A DNA stretch of 64,000 nucleotides, from contig JBHJNQ010000007.1 in assembly GCA_050330635.1 (NCBI GenBank), positions 124,001-188,000 of the forward strand. Reading direction: 5' to 3'. Positions 25,727 to 34,053 of the stretch are shown here, piece by piece (positions within the stretch are counted from its first letter, which is position 1; each line of letters opens with the position of its first letter). The notes beneath the pieces were generated by a model. The model saw only the letters and a list, made by a program, of their open reading frames with translations, did not search any database and had not been told where the DNA came from. This stretch comes from CADEDH01 sp050330635. Its GTDB lineage: Bacteria; Actinomycetota; Acidimicrobiia; Acidimicrobiales; SZUA-35. The translations under genes and the position numbers were made by a program.

Positions 25727-26830
25727 ATGCGCATCGTGGGCGGGACCGGCCGGCCGCACAAGTCGCCGCCGGTCCCCGGCACCCTCGACGAGGTCACCGC
25801 CGGGTGGCTCGACGCCGCCCTGGCCGAGGGCGGCGTCGTGGCCGCCGCCGTCGCCACCGTCGACGTCGCACCGCTGGGGCCCGCCGTCGGCCTCCTCGGT
25901 GACCTGGCCCGCCTCCGGGTCTCGTACCGCACCGGGCACGGTCCGCCCTCCATGATCGTCAAGGTGCCGACCGCCAACCCCGGCGGGCACCGGGTCGGCT
26001 CGATGCTGGGGGCCTGGGCCCGTGAGGTGGCGTTCTACCGTGAGGTGGCCCCCGCCTCACCGGGTGCCGACGTCCCCCGCTGCTACCACGCCGCCGCCGA
26101 TCCCGACCGGGGCCGGTGGGTGGTGGTGCTGGAGGACGTCCCGTCCGACCCCGTCGACGGGGCGGCGGGGGCCACCGAGGAGCAGGCCATGGCCGCCGTC
26201 GAGGCCCTGGCCCGGTTCCACGCCACCTGGTGGAACGATCCACGGCGGTTCGCCTGGATGCCGGGGTTCGACCGGGCCGGCGGGGTCGGCGGCCTGCAAG
26301 GGTCGTGGCTGGAGGCGATCCCGGTGTTCCTCGAGCGGTTCGGCCATGTCGTGCCGGCCCCGACCGGCGCGTGGCTGCGGGCGTTCGCCCCCACCCTCGG
26401 CCGGTGGTCGGCCCGCTCGGCGACGGAACCTCTGACGATCGTCCACGCCGACTACCGGCTCGACAACCTGCTCGTCGCCGACGGGCGGGTCACGATGATC
26501 GACTGGCAGACGGCCCTGCGGGGCCCGGGGGCCATGGATCTCACCAGCTTCGTGGCCACCAGCCTCACCGTCGAGGCCCGACGCCGTTCCGAGGACGGGT
26601 TGATCGCCCGCTACCTCGAGGTCCTGGCGTCCAGGGGTATCGTCGTCGACGAGGCCTGGTTCGCCCGCAGCTACGACGAGAACCTGCTGTGGTGGATGGG
26701 CCAGTTCGCCAACAACCTGGCCCGCCTGGAGCCGGAGACCGACGCCATCCGCCGTAGCCTCGACACGATGATCGAGCGGACCTACACCGCGGCCCTCGAC
26801 CGCGACGTCGGGCGGCTGATCGAGCGGTGA
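25727..26830 (+). CDS. Phosphotransferase (APH/EcKinase-like)
   Basis: A 367-residue small-molecule kinase of the aminoglycoside phosphotransferase fold. Visible are the catalytic loop VHADYRLDNLLV, the metal-binding VTMIDWQTALRGPG, and a hinge VVVLEDVPSDP. Its substrate is unknown. It starts 2 bp after the stop of the binding protein and overlaps azlD as GTGA, so all four genes are one operon. Confidence 0.78.
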   Translation: MRIVGGTGRPHKSPPVPGTLDEVTAGWLDAALAEGGVVAAAVATVDVAPLGPAVGLLGDLARLRVSYRTGHGPPSMIVKVPTANPGGHRVGSMLGAWAREVAFYREVAPASPGADVPRCYHAAADPDRGRWVVVLEDVPSDPVDGAAGATEEQAMAAVEALARFHATWWNDPRRFAWMPGFDRAGGVGGLQGSWLEAIPVFLERFGHVVPAPTGAWLRAFAPTLGRWSARSATEPLTIVHADYRLDNLLVADGRVTMIDWQTALRGPGAMDLTSFVATSLTVEARRRSEDGLIARYLEVLASRGIVVDEAWFARSYDENLLWWMGQFANNLARLEPETDAIRRSLDTMIERTYTAALDRDVGRLIER

Positions 26831-27147
26831 CGGCGGCCACGATCACCCTGCTCGTCCTGGCGGCCGGCACCTACACCCTCAAGGCGATCGGTCCCCTGGC
26901 GCTGGGCGGCGACCGCCAGCTGCCACCGATGGTCGAGCGCCTGGCCCTCCTGCTGCCGGCGCCCCTGCTGGCGGCCCTGGTGGCCAGCGCCACGCTCGTC
27001 GACGACCAACGGTGGGTGCTCGACGCCCGCGTGGTGGGCCTGGCTGCGGCGGCGGTGGCGTTGTGGCGACGGCTACCGTTCGTGGTCGTGGTGGTGGCGG
27101 CAGCGGCGGCCACCGCCGCCGCCCGGGCCCTCGCCGCCGCCGTGTGA
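26827..27147 (+). CDS. azlD: AzlD-family small exporter subunit
   Basis: A 106-residue protein with 3-4 hydrophobic segments and the AzlD pattern TYTLKAIGPLALGG, followed by LLLPAPLLAALVAS. It pairs with AzlC in amino-acid export. GTG 26827 overlaps the preceding stop. A poly-Ala/Val third helix makes the C-terminus low in complexity. Confidence 0.8.
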   Translation: MTAATITLLVLAAGTYTLKAIGPLALGGDRQLPPMVERLALLLPAPLLAALVASATLVDDQRWVLDARVVGLAAAAVALWRRLPFVVVVVAAAAATAAARALAAAV

Positions 27148-27219
27148 CCAGCGGGGTGTCGGCGCTCCGATCCGGCGCTCCGATCGTCGGCGGCCTCGGC
27201 GGCGTCGCCGTCCGACGGT

Positions 27220-27241
27220 CCAAGTAGTGCCCAAGTAGTGT
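27220..27241 (+). promoter_or_regulatory. Duplicated -10 element before the class I aminotransferase
   Basis: CCAAGTAGTG occurs twice in tandem. The second copy creates TAGTGT at 27236-27241, exactly 6 bp before ATG 27248, which fits a leaderless start. The first copy provides TAGTGC 11 bp earlier. Confidence 0.5.
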
Positions 27242-27247
27242 CGGAGC

Positions 27248-28408
27248 ATGCGGCTCACCGATCGCACCCTCCAACTGACGGCGTCGCCCATCGCCGAGGC
27301 CCACGCCTGGCTGGCCCAGCGGACGAGCGACCGTCGCCTCCTCGACATGTCGCAGGCCGCTCCCGCCTATCCCACGGCCCCCGAGATCGCGGCCCGCATC
27401 GCCGAGGTGGCCCACGAGAGCGACGGCGGCCGCTACGCCCCACCGCCCGGGTTGCCCGAGCTCGACCGGGCGTTCGCCGAGGAACTCTCGACCGACTACG
27501 GGGCGGATCTTGCGGCCGCCAACGTGCTGCCCACCGGGGGCTGCAACCAGGCGTTCTGTGTCGTGACCTCCACCCTCACCCGTCCCGGTGACGAGGTCAT
27601 AATGGCGGTCCCCTACTACTTCAACCACGACATGTGGCTGAAGCTCGACGGCGTGCGCCCCGTGTACCTCCACACCGAGCCGGGCCGACCGGCCGGCCCG
27701 GCGGCGGCGGCGGCGCTGATCTCGCCCCGCACCGCCGCCATCGTCCTCGTCACCCCCGGCAACCCGACCGGGGTCACGATCCCACCCGACGTCCTCGGCG
27801 CCTTCTACGACCTGGCCTCCGAGCACGACCTGGCCCTCGTCGTCGACGAGACCTACCGCAACTTCCGGGCCACCGACGATCCACCGCACGACCTGTTCTC
27901 CCGTCCCCGGTGGTGGGACACCCTCATCAGCCTCCACAGCTTCTCCAAGGACCTGGCCATCCCCGGCTACCGGGTCGGAGCGGTCGTGGCCGGCGAGGCC
28001 GTCATCTACGAGGTCATGAAGATCGTCGACTGCGTCCAGATCAGCGCCCCCCGCATCGGCCAGGAGGCCGTGGTGGCCGGACTGCGCCATGCCCGGCCCT
28101 GGCGCCGGGAGCAGGCCGCCCGCATCGCCGGAGCCCAGCGGGTGTTCGAGACGGTGATGGCCGCCCGCCCCGGCGGGTTCGAGCTGGCCTCGGCCGGGGC
28201 CTACTTCGGTTGGGTCCGCCACCCGTTCGCCGACCTCGCCACCGACGAGGTGATCAAGCGGCTCGTCCTCGACCACGACGTGCTCGCCATCCCCGGGACG
28301 GCCTTCACCCCCACCGACGAGCGCTGGGTCCGGTTCAGCTTCGCCAACCTCAGTCCCGACGACCTCCGGGAATTGGGCCGCCGTCTCGACGAGATGACGG
28401 CGGCGTGA
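27248..28408 (+). CDS. Class I/II PLP aminotransferase
   Basis: A 386-residue fold-type I aminotransferase. The PLP lysine lies in SLHSFSKDLAIPGYRVG; other family features are LVTPGNPTGVTIP, the VVDETYRNF aspartate region and the C-terminal WVRFSFA arginine. It resembles the aspartate/aromatic aminotransferase group. Substrate is not resolved. Leaderless start at ATG 27248. The downstream lipoprotein gene overlaps by 4 bp (GTGA). Confidence 0.85.
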   Translation: MRLTDRTLQLTASPIAEAHAWLAQRTSDRRLLDMSQAAPAYPTAPEIAARIAEVAHESDGGRYAPPPGLPELDRAFAEELSTDYGADLAAANVLPTGGCNQAFCVVTSTLTRPGDEVIMAVPYYFNHDMWLKLDGVRPVYLHTEPGRPAGPAAAAALISPRTAAIVLVTPGNPTGVTIPPDVLGAFYDLASEHDLALVVDETYRNFRATDDPPHDLFSRPRWWDTLISLHSFSKDLAIPGYRVGAVVAGEAVIYEVMKIVDCVQISAPRIGQEAVVAGLRHARPWRREQAARIAGAQRVFETVMAARPGGFELASAGAYFGWVRHPFADLATDEVIKRLVLDHDVLAIPGTAFTPTDERWVRFSFANLSPDDLRELGRRLDEMTAA

Positions 28409-28827
28409 CCGGACGCCTCCGCCTCCCGGCCCTCGTCGTCGTCGCTCTCGCCCTGTCGGCGGCATGCGCCCCCACCGGCGGCGCCGGGCCGCTCACGGCC
28501 CCGGAGCCCGGTGGGCGCTACACCCTTGTGGATCCGGCGGCCGACGCCGCCGGGCCACCCGATCCCGTCATCGTCGAGCTCGACGACGAGTTCGGGTCGC
28601 TTCGCATCGACGCCGGCTGCGGCACCCTCCTGGGGGCATTCTCACTCCTCCCCGACGGCCGGGCCGGGGTCACGGTGGCGGGTGGGTCGGTGTCCGACTG
28701 CGAACCTGGCCTGGCCCGCCGTCAGAACGAGCTGGTCGACGACCTGGCCACCGTCGAGGCGTGGGATGGCGACGGCGACGAGCTCCGGCTCGAGGGGGGC
28801 GACGCCACCCTCGTCCTGCGCCGCTGA
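28405..28827 (+). CDS. META-domain (HslJ-like) lipoprotein
   Basis: A 140-residue exported lipoprotein: a hydrophobic signal ending in LSAACAP gives a variant lipobox with Cys21, followed by a META/HslJ-like domain. In that domain two cysteines (DAGCGT and VSDCEP) sit where this family has its conserved positions, and DELRLEGGDATLVL is the last hairpin. Function in outer-layer stress is known only loosely. It overlaps the aminotransferase gene by GTGA. Confidence 0.7.
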   Translation: MTGRLRLPALVVVALALSAACAPTGGAGPLTAPEPGGRYTLVDPAADAAGPPDPVIVELDDEFGSLRIDAGCGTLLGAFSLLPDGRAGVTVAGGSVSDCEPGLARRQNELVDDLATVEAWDGDGDELRLEGGDATLVLRR

Positions 28828-29012
28828 CCGGGCCGGCCGTGTGGTGCTCGGTGAGCCGGTAGGTCGTGGCCACGTGGGGGAACACCCCGGTGTTCTGCTC
28901 CCTCACCGGGGCGTAGCGGTTGTGGAACCGGCGTCGGCTGGCCTGGCGCACCGCGTTGGCCCGCTGGCCGCAGCTACACCTCACTCCCCTCGCTGACGGG
29001 CAGGGCGTGCAC
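28828..29012. other. Short non-coding stretch with a hairpin
   Basis: GAACAC-CCCG-GTGTTC forms a perfect 6-bp stem with a tetraloop at 28880-28895, 53 bp past the lipoprotein stop, possibly a transcription terminator without a U-tract. On the minus strand a frame from GTG 28984 has coding-like third positions but no recognisable family. Confidence 0.4.
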
Positions 29013-30224
29013 TCAGACGGTGGAGGAGGTCTCGTCGGTCCGAGGACCGGTGGCGCGCTGCCGTGCCACCGACGACCCCGACCCCGGCTCGGCGAGAGCG
29101 ACCGCGTCCCGGTGGAACAGCTCGACCGGTAGCCCGCCGTGGCGGAAGCGGACGACCGGGCGCAGGGCACGGTCGGCCCGCGTCGCCAGTCGTCGATCGG
29201 GGCACACCAGGGCCACACCATGGCCCGGCAGCCGTTCCCGCACCACGGCCCCGAACCGGCGGTAGAGGCCGATCAGCTCACCGTCGGCCAACCGCTTGCC
29301 GTAGGGCGGGTTGGTGGCCACCAGGCCCGGCCCGGGGCGGGCCCGCAGGTGGGAGACGACCAGGGTCTCGACCTGAAGGTCGTCGGCCACCCCGGCCCGG
29401 GCGGCGTTGGCGACGGTGGCGGCCGTCATCTCGGCGCTGCGATCGGAGGCGGCGATCGACACCGTCACCTCCGCCCTGGCCCGGGCCGCCACCTCGCCCC
29501 GCACGCTGGCCAGGGTGCCGGCCTCGAAGTCGGGCCAACGCTCGAAGGCGAACGACCGATCGCCCCCCGGGGGCAGCCGCCGGGCCAGCAGGGCGGCCTC
29601 GATGGGGATGGTCCCGCTGCCGCAGAACGGGTCGAGGAGGGCGGTCGTCCCATCCCAGCCGACGGCCAGCAACATGGCGGCGGCCATCGTCGACCGCAGC
29701 GGTGCCTCGCCGAGCTCGGTCCGCCATGGGCGACGGTGGAGGGCGGCGCCGGAGGCGTCGATGCTGATCGTGACGTTGTTGCGGTCGATGCGGACCACGA
29801 ACAGCTGTTCCAGCCCACCGGTCGAGGCCGGCCCGATCACCTGGTGGAGCCGCTGGGCCACGGCCCGGGTGTGGTAGAGCTTCGACTCGTTGCTGCTGAC
29901 CCGGAACCCGGGGGCCACCCCGTCGGCCAGCCACCGGGTCCAGTCGATCTCCGCCACCCGGCGTTGGAGGTGGGCGAAATCCGTCGATCGAAACGTCGTG
30001 ATCCGGACCACCACCCGGCTGGCGGTGCGCAACCAGGTGTTGGCGGCGTAGAGCTGACGGGCGGTGGCGTCGAACTCGACCGTACCCCGTCCCGCCGGCT
30101 TCGGCCGGCACCCGAGGGCCGTGAGCTCGTCCCGACACAGCCGCTCGAGGCCGGGGGTGCAGATGGCGGCCGCCCGGTAACGGCTCGAACCGACTCGGCG
30201 GCGGTCGATTCCCGGCTTCTCCAT
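29013..30224 (-). CDS. THUMP-domain class I RNA methyltransferase (RlmL/TrmN-like)
   Basis: A 403-residue SAM-dependent methyltransferase that probably makes m2G in rRNA or tRNA. The N-terminal THUMP RNA-binding domain spans about residues 20-150. The Rossmann methyltransferase half has LLDPFCGSGTIPIEAALLA (SAM motif) and the base-modification motif ATNPPYGKRL. ATG 30224 has TAGGCT 10 bp upstream. Position of the modified nucleotide is not deducible. Confidence 0.85.
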   Translation of the reverse strand: MEKPGIDRRRVGSSRYRAAAICTPGLERLCRDELTALGCRPKPAGRGTVEFDATARQLYAANTWLRTASRVVVRITTFRSTDFAHLQRRVAEIDWTRWLADGVAPGFRVSSNESKLYHTRAVAQRLHQVIGPASTGGLEQLFVVRIDRNNVTISIDASGAALHRRPWRTELGEAPLRSTMAAAMLLAVGWDGTTALLDPFCGSGTIPIEAALLARRLPPGGDRSFAFERWPDFEAGTLASVRGEVAARARAEVTVSIAASDRSAEMTAATVANAARAGVADDLQVETLVVSHLRARPGPGLVATNPPYGKRLADGELIGLYRRFGAVVRERLPGHGVALVCPDRRLATRADRALRPVVRFRHGGLPVELFHRDAVALAEPGSGSSVARQRATGPRTDETSSTV

Positions 30225-30391
30225 GACCTCACCGAGCCTAGTGTCCCCACCCCCGCTGCGCCGCTCCCCACCCCTTCGGGCGCACTGGCGGGCCGAGCTC
30301 CCGATTTCGGGAGCGCCCAGGGCCGGAACGGCGCGACGCCCGGAAATGCCCCGATGCCGCACCCGGAGCCGGGCATGGCATGGTGGTGACC

Positions 30392-30679
30392 ATGGGTCTC
30401 CTTTCGTGGCTCCTCGCCGGATTGATCGTCGGGGCGATCGCCCGCCTCCTCGTGCGCGGTCCCCACAACCTGGGCTGTATCGGCACGATCGCCCTCGGGG
30501 TTCTCGGCTCGCTCGTGGGCGGCACCCTGTTCAACGCTCTCGCCGGTAACGGCCTCGAGATCCGCACCTCCGGCTTCCTCGGGGCGGTGATCGGCGCCGT
30601 CCTCCTGCTCGTGTTGGCCCGCCTGTTCGGCGGTGGATCGAGTCGCCGCTTCGACGACCGCCTCGACCGGCGACGCTGA
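30392..30679 (+). CDS. GlsB/YeaQ/YmgE-family small membrane protein
   Basis: A 95-residue protein with three TM helices, starting LLSWLLAGLIVGAIARLLVRG, then GCIGTIALGVLGSLVGG and the repeated GFLGAVIGAVLLL block typical of the family. Linked to general stress in other bacteria; mechanism unknown. ATG 30392 is preceded by CATGGT at 7 bp. It ends 7 bp from the convergent nurA stop. Confidence 0.85.
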   Translation: MGLLSWLLAGLIVGAIARLLVRGPHNLGCIGTIALGVLGSLVGGTLFNALAGNGLEIRTSGFLGAVIGAVLLLVLARLFGGGSSRRFDDRLDRRR

Positions 30680-30697
30680 CGCCGCCTCAGCGGCGGC
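30675..30697. terminator. Hairpin between convergent glsB-like and nurA ends
   Basis: GCCGC (30681-30685), loop CTCA, GCGGC (30690-30694), flanked by CGCT and AGCG. It overlaps both stop regions and could serve both strands. No T-run is present. Confidence 0.45.
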
Positions 30698-31613
30698 TAG
30701 CGGCCACCCGGAGCTCGCGTTCGAGCAGGTGGGGGTCGCCGAGGCGTCGCCGGAGCTGGCGTTCGAGTCCGGCGATCGGGTACAGGTTCTGCGGGGCCCG
30801 GGCGTCCTTGTGGGCCTCGCTGGCGAACCGGGGCAGGGCGGCGCTGACCACGTCGGCCCTGGCCGCCGCCGACTCGGCGTCACCCATCTCCGGCAGCTCC
30901 AGACGGACGATCCCGCTCATCGGATGACTCCGGGGCCCGGGCAGGCGCAGATACCACGACCAGCGCCCGAACCGGTCGCCGCTGGCGATCGAGAACAGTG
31001 GTGTGCGCTGGCCGTCGGCCAGGCGGGACACGACCCGCTGCTGGGTCGACTCGAGATACTGGCGGTGCTGGGTCTTGATGAACCCCACCCCGGTGGCGGC
31101 GTCGCGTCCCCGCAGCGGGCCGTCGAAGACCACGAGCTGCTCGCCGCTCAGCTCGTCCGAGACGGCCCGCTCCAGCTCGGTCATGTGGTCGTGAACCCCG
31201 AGGTAGAGGTGGGCGTCGTCGTCGCCCCGGGTCTTCTGCAACTCGTAGCGCCCGGCCAGGCCCGCCTCGATCGATTCGGCCCCACCGGCCGCGGTGTAGA
31301 GGCCACGCTCCACCAGGACGGCGCCGACGGCGGCCCGTCCCGTCTCGCAGTGCACAACACCGGCGGCCACGGTGGCGCAGATGCCGGGGTGGACGAGGTC
31401 GTCCTCGTCGATCCAGACCCTGGTGTCGATACGGCGGACGCCGTCGACGAAACAGATCGACACCGCCTCGAGGTCGGGGTCGGGGGTCACCGGGCCCCAC
31501 CGGTCGAGGGGGACCTCGACGGCGGCATCGACGGGGGTGGCGGCCGGCTCGAGCGCCGCCTCGTCGGCCGACACGCCGTAGGCTGGATCCCAGGACTCGA
31601 CGGCGAACCTCAC
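30687..31613 (-). CDS. nurA: NurA-domain nuclease
   Basis: Predicted Mn-dependent 5'-3' exo/endonuclease that works with the HerA translocase in DNA end resection. The 308-residue product shows the NurA metal-binding motif CFVDGV (Asp57), a second one LVVFDGPL (Asp164), GFIKTQ (Lys180), and a C-terminal YPIAGLERQL. Start: the only in-frame codon available after the sbcC stop is GTG 31613 (RFAVESWDPAYG), 28 bp past that stop. Last gene of the herA-sbcD-sbcC-nurA operon; that context is what makes the assignment strong. Confidence 0.78.
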   Translation of the reverse strand: MRFAVESWDPAYGVSADEAALEPAATPVDAAVEVPLDRWGPVTPDPDLEAVSICFVDGVRRIDTRVWIDEDDLVHPGICATVAAGVVHCETGRAAVGAVLVERGLYTAAGGAESIEAGLAGRYELQKTRGDDDAHLYLGVHDHMTELERAVSDELSGEQLVVFDGPLRGRDAATGVGFIKTQHRQYLESTQQRVVSRLADGQRTPLFSIASGDRFGRWSWYLRLPGPRSHPMSGIVRLELPEMGDAESAAARADVVSAALPRFASEAHKDARAPQNLYPIAGLERQLRRRLGDPHLLERELRVAASRR

Positions 31614-31641
31614 GGCCGGAGCCTGCCGGTACGGGACGCCG

Positions 31642-34053
31642 TCATCGTTCGACCCTATCGATGGTGGACGTGGTCGGGCCCTTCCGTACCTCGAAGCGGA
31701 CCGGCATCCGCTCCGCCAGATCCCGCACATGGGTCACGATGGCCACGAGCCGCCCGGAAGCCGAGAGCTCCTCGATGGCCGAGGCCAGCACGTCGAGGGT
31801 CTCGCCGTCGAGGGTGCCGAAGCCCTCGTCGAGGAAGATCGACTCCAGGCGGGGACCGTCGACGGGGGCCAGCTCGGCGATCGACTCGGCCAGGGCCAGG
31901 GCCAGGGCCAGGGAGGCGAGGAAGATCTCGCCCCCCGACAGGGTGCGCACGTCGCGCCGCTCGTCGGCGTTGGCGTGATCCCGCACGAAGAAGGAACCGT
32001 CGACGGCCTCCAGCGAGTAGCGGGCGTTGGACAGCTCGAGCAGGCGGACCGTGGCCCGTTCGACGATGTCGTCGAGGGCTTCGGCCAGGATCCAGCGCTC
32101 GAACCCCGAGGCCGACAGATGCTGGCGGCCGAGGGTGTCGTTGACCAGGTGCTCGGTGTCGAGCTGCTCCGCCGTGGCCGTCAACTCGTTGCGATGTTCG
32201 AGCCGTTCCCGCTGGCGGGCGGCCTCGGCCGCCGCGGTGGCCCGGGCCGCGGCCACCGCCGACGCCATCTCATCATGTCCCGCCTCGACCCCCAGGGCGG
32301 CGGCATCGTCGGTGATCGACGTGACCAGGACGGCCTTGGACGCCGCCAGCTCCCGTCCGTCGGCCGCCGCCTCGACCCTGGCCGCCGCCAACCTCCCGGC
32401 CTCCCCGACCGCCCAGCGGGCCAGCGCCGCCCAGTCGTCGCCGAGGGTCGTGCCTTCGGCCGGCGGTGGGCCCAGCTCGGCCACGACATCGCGTTGGGCC
32501 GAGAACCGGCGCCGCAGGTCGGCCTCGGCATCCTGGACCGCGGCGAGGCGACGGGCGGATGCGGCGGCCACCTCCTCCAGGCGGGAGAGCTCGCCGGCGG
32601 CGGCCCGCTCGGCCACCGCCGCGGCCTCGGCCCGGGCGAGCGCTGCCCCCAGCTCCGCCTCGGCGGGGGCCGCCTCGCACCGTCCGGCCAGGTCGTCGCC
32701 GGCGGCGCGCCGGCGGGAGAGCTCGACGGTCAGGCTGCCGACCCGGGCCTCGGCCCGGGCCTCGGCCGCGGTTGCGGCCCGGACGGCGTCGCGGGCCAGC
32801 TCCTCGCTCCGCTCCAGCTCGGCCAGGGTCCCGGCGTCGGTGTGGTCGGGGATGTCGGTGACGGTCGTCCCGCAGACTGGGCACGGCTCGCCGGCCACCA
32901 GCTTGGCCGTCCACACCGCCACATCGGCGCCGGCCCGGGCCTCGCTCAACTGCCGGGTGGCGTCGGCCAGCAGCCCGTCGGCCTCGGCGGTGGCGGCGGC
33001 GATGGCGGCTCGGGCCGTCACCGCCTCGGCGTGGGCCTCGGTCAGGTGCACGATCTCCGCTTCGATCTCGAGGAGCTGGCGCCGGAGGTCGAGAAGCTGA
33101 CGCCAGCTCGCCACCTCGCCCGCCGCCTCCCGCTCGTCCGCCGCCTCCGCCCGACGGCGGCGGGCCGCGGTCAACGCCGAAGCCGCCTCCTCGGCGGCGG
33201 CACGGGCCCCGGCGATGTTGTCGCCCGACCGACCGAGCTCGGCGTCGGGTTCAACGGAACCGAGGAGGGCGACCCGGCGGTCGATCTCCACCACCTCGGC
33301 CCGGCGGCGGTCGAGGCGGCCGTCGAGGGCGGCCAGCTCCTCGAGCCGTTCCCGCAACCGGTCGGCCAGCTCGTCGAGACCGGTCACGCGCCCCTCGAGC
33401 CGCCCCACGGTCTCGGGGGTGACATCGACCAGGCGCTCCAACTCCTGGTGGTAGACCTCGGCCCGTTGGCGGGCCCGGGCCGCCCGTTCCCGGGCCACCG
33501 TGCCCATACGGGCGTAGACGTCGATGTCGAGCAGCTGGCGCAGCAGCTTCTGGCGGTTGCCGGGGTCGTCGGTCAGGAACTCGGCGAAGTCACCCTGGGG
33601 GAGGACGATCGTGCGGGTGAACTGACCGAAGTCGAGCCCGAGAAGCTGGCGCACCTCCTGGTCGAGCTCGCGGACGTTGCCCGCCAGGACCGTCGTGGTC
33701 TCGTCGTCGACGCGCTCCAGACGCGCCTCTCTGGTGGTGGCCCGGGGCTGGCTGGCCGACGCCGATTTGGTCCGCCGCACCACCCGCACCGCCACATAGC
33801 GGATGCCGGAGAGCTCGAAGTCGAACCGGACCTTGGCCTCGGTGGCCAACTGGTGGATTGCCGGCGCCACGAGCGAGGTGTTGTCGTAGCGGGCCACCGA
33901 TCCGTAGAGGGCGAAGGTGAGGGCGTCGATGACGGTCGACTTGCCCGACCCGGTGGGCCCGACGAAGGCTACGAGATCGAGGTCGGCGAAATCGACGACG
34001 GTCCGTTCCCGGAAGGCGCCGAAGCCCTCGAGCTCGAGCCGGACCGGCCTCAC
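31642..34053 (-). CDS. sbcC: SbcC/Rad50-type SMC-like ATPase
   Basis: ATPase partner of the SbcD nuclease in double-strand-break processing. Of 803 residues: Walker A GPTGSGKST at 32-40, Q-loop LPQGDFAEF at 151-159, Ala/Glu/Arg-rich coiled coil about 180-680 broken by the zinc hook CPVCG at 391-395, ABC signature LSGGE at 705-709, and Walker B ESIFLDEG near 738-744. The coiled coil is short relative to E. coli SbcC (1048 residues). GTG 34053 overlaps the sbcD stop by GTGA. Confidence 0.93.
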   Translation of the reverse strand: MRPVRLELEGFGAFRERTVVDFADLDLVAFVGPTGSGKSTVIDALTFALYGSVARYDNTSLVAPAIHQLATEAKVRFDFELSGIRYVAVRVVRRTKSASASQPRATTREARLERVDDETTTVLAGNVRELDQEVRQLLGLDFGQFTRTIVLPQGDFAEFLTDDPGNRQKLLRQLLDIDVYARMGTVARERAARARQRAEVYHQELERLVDVTPETVGRLEGRVTGLDELADRLRERLEELAALDGRLDRRRAEVVEIDRRVALLGSVEPDAELGRSGDNIAGARAAAEEAASALTAARRRRAEAADEREAAGEVASWRQLLDLRRQLLEIEAEIVHLTEAHAEAVTARAAIAAATAEADGLLADATRQLSEARAGADVAVWTAKLVAGEPCPVCGTTVTDIPDHTDAGTLAELERSEELARDAVRAATAAEARAEARVGSLTVELSRRRAAGDDLAGRCEAAPAEAELGAALARAEAAAVAERAAAGELSRLEEVAAASARRLAAVQDAEADLRRRFSAQRDVVAELGPPPAEGTTLGDDWAALARWAVGEAGRLAAARVEAAADGRELAASKAVLVTSITDDAAALGVEAGHDEMASAVAAARATAAAEAARQRERLEHRNELTATAEQLDTEHLVNDTLGRQHLSASGFERWILAEALDDIVERATVRLLELSNARYSLEAVDGSFFVRDHANADERRDVRTLSGGEIFLASLALALALAESIAELAPVDGPRLESIFLDEGFGTLDGETLDVLASAIEELSASGRLVAIVTHVRDLAERMPVRFEVRKGPTTSTIDRVER

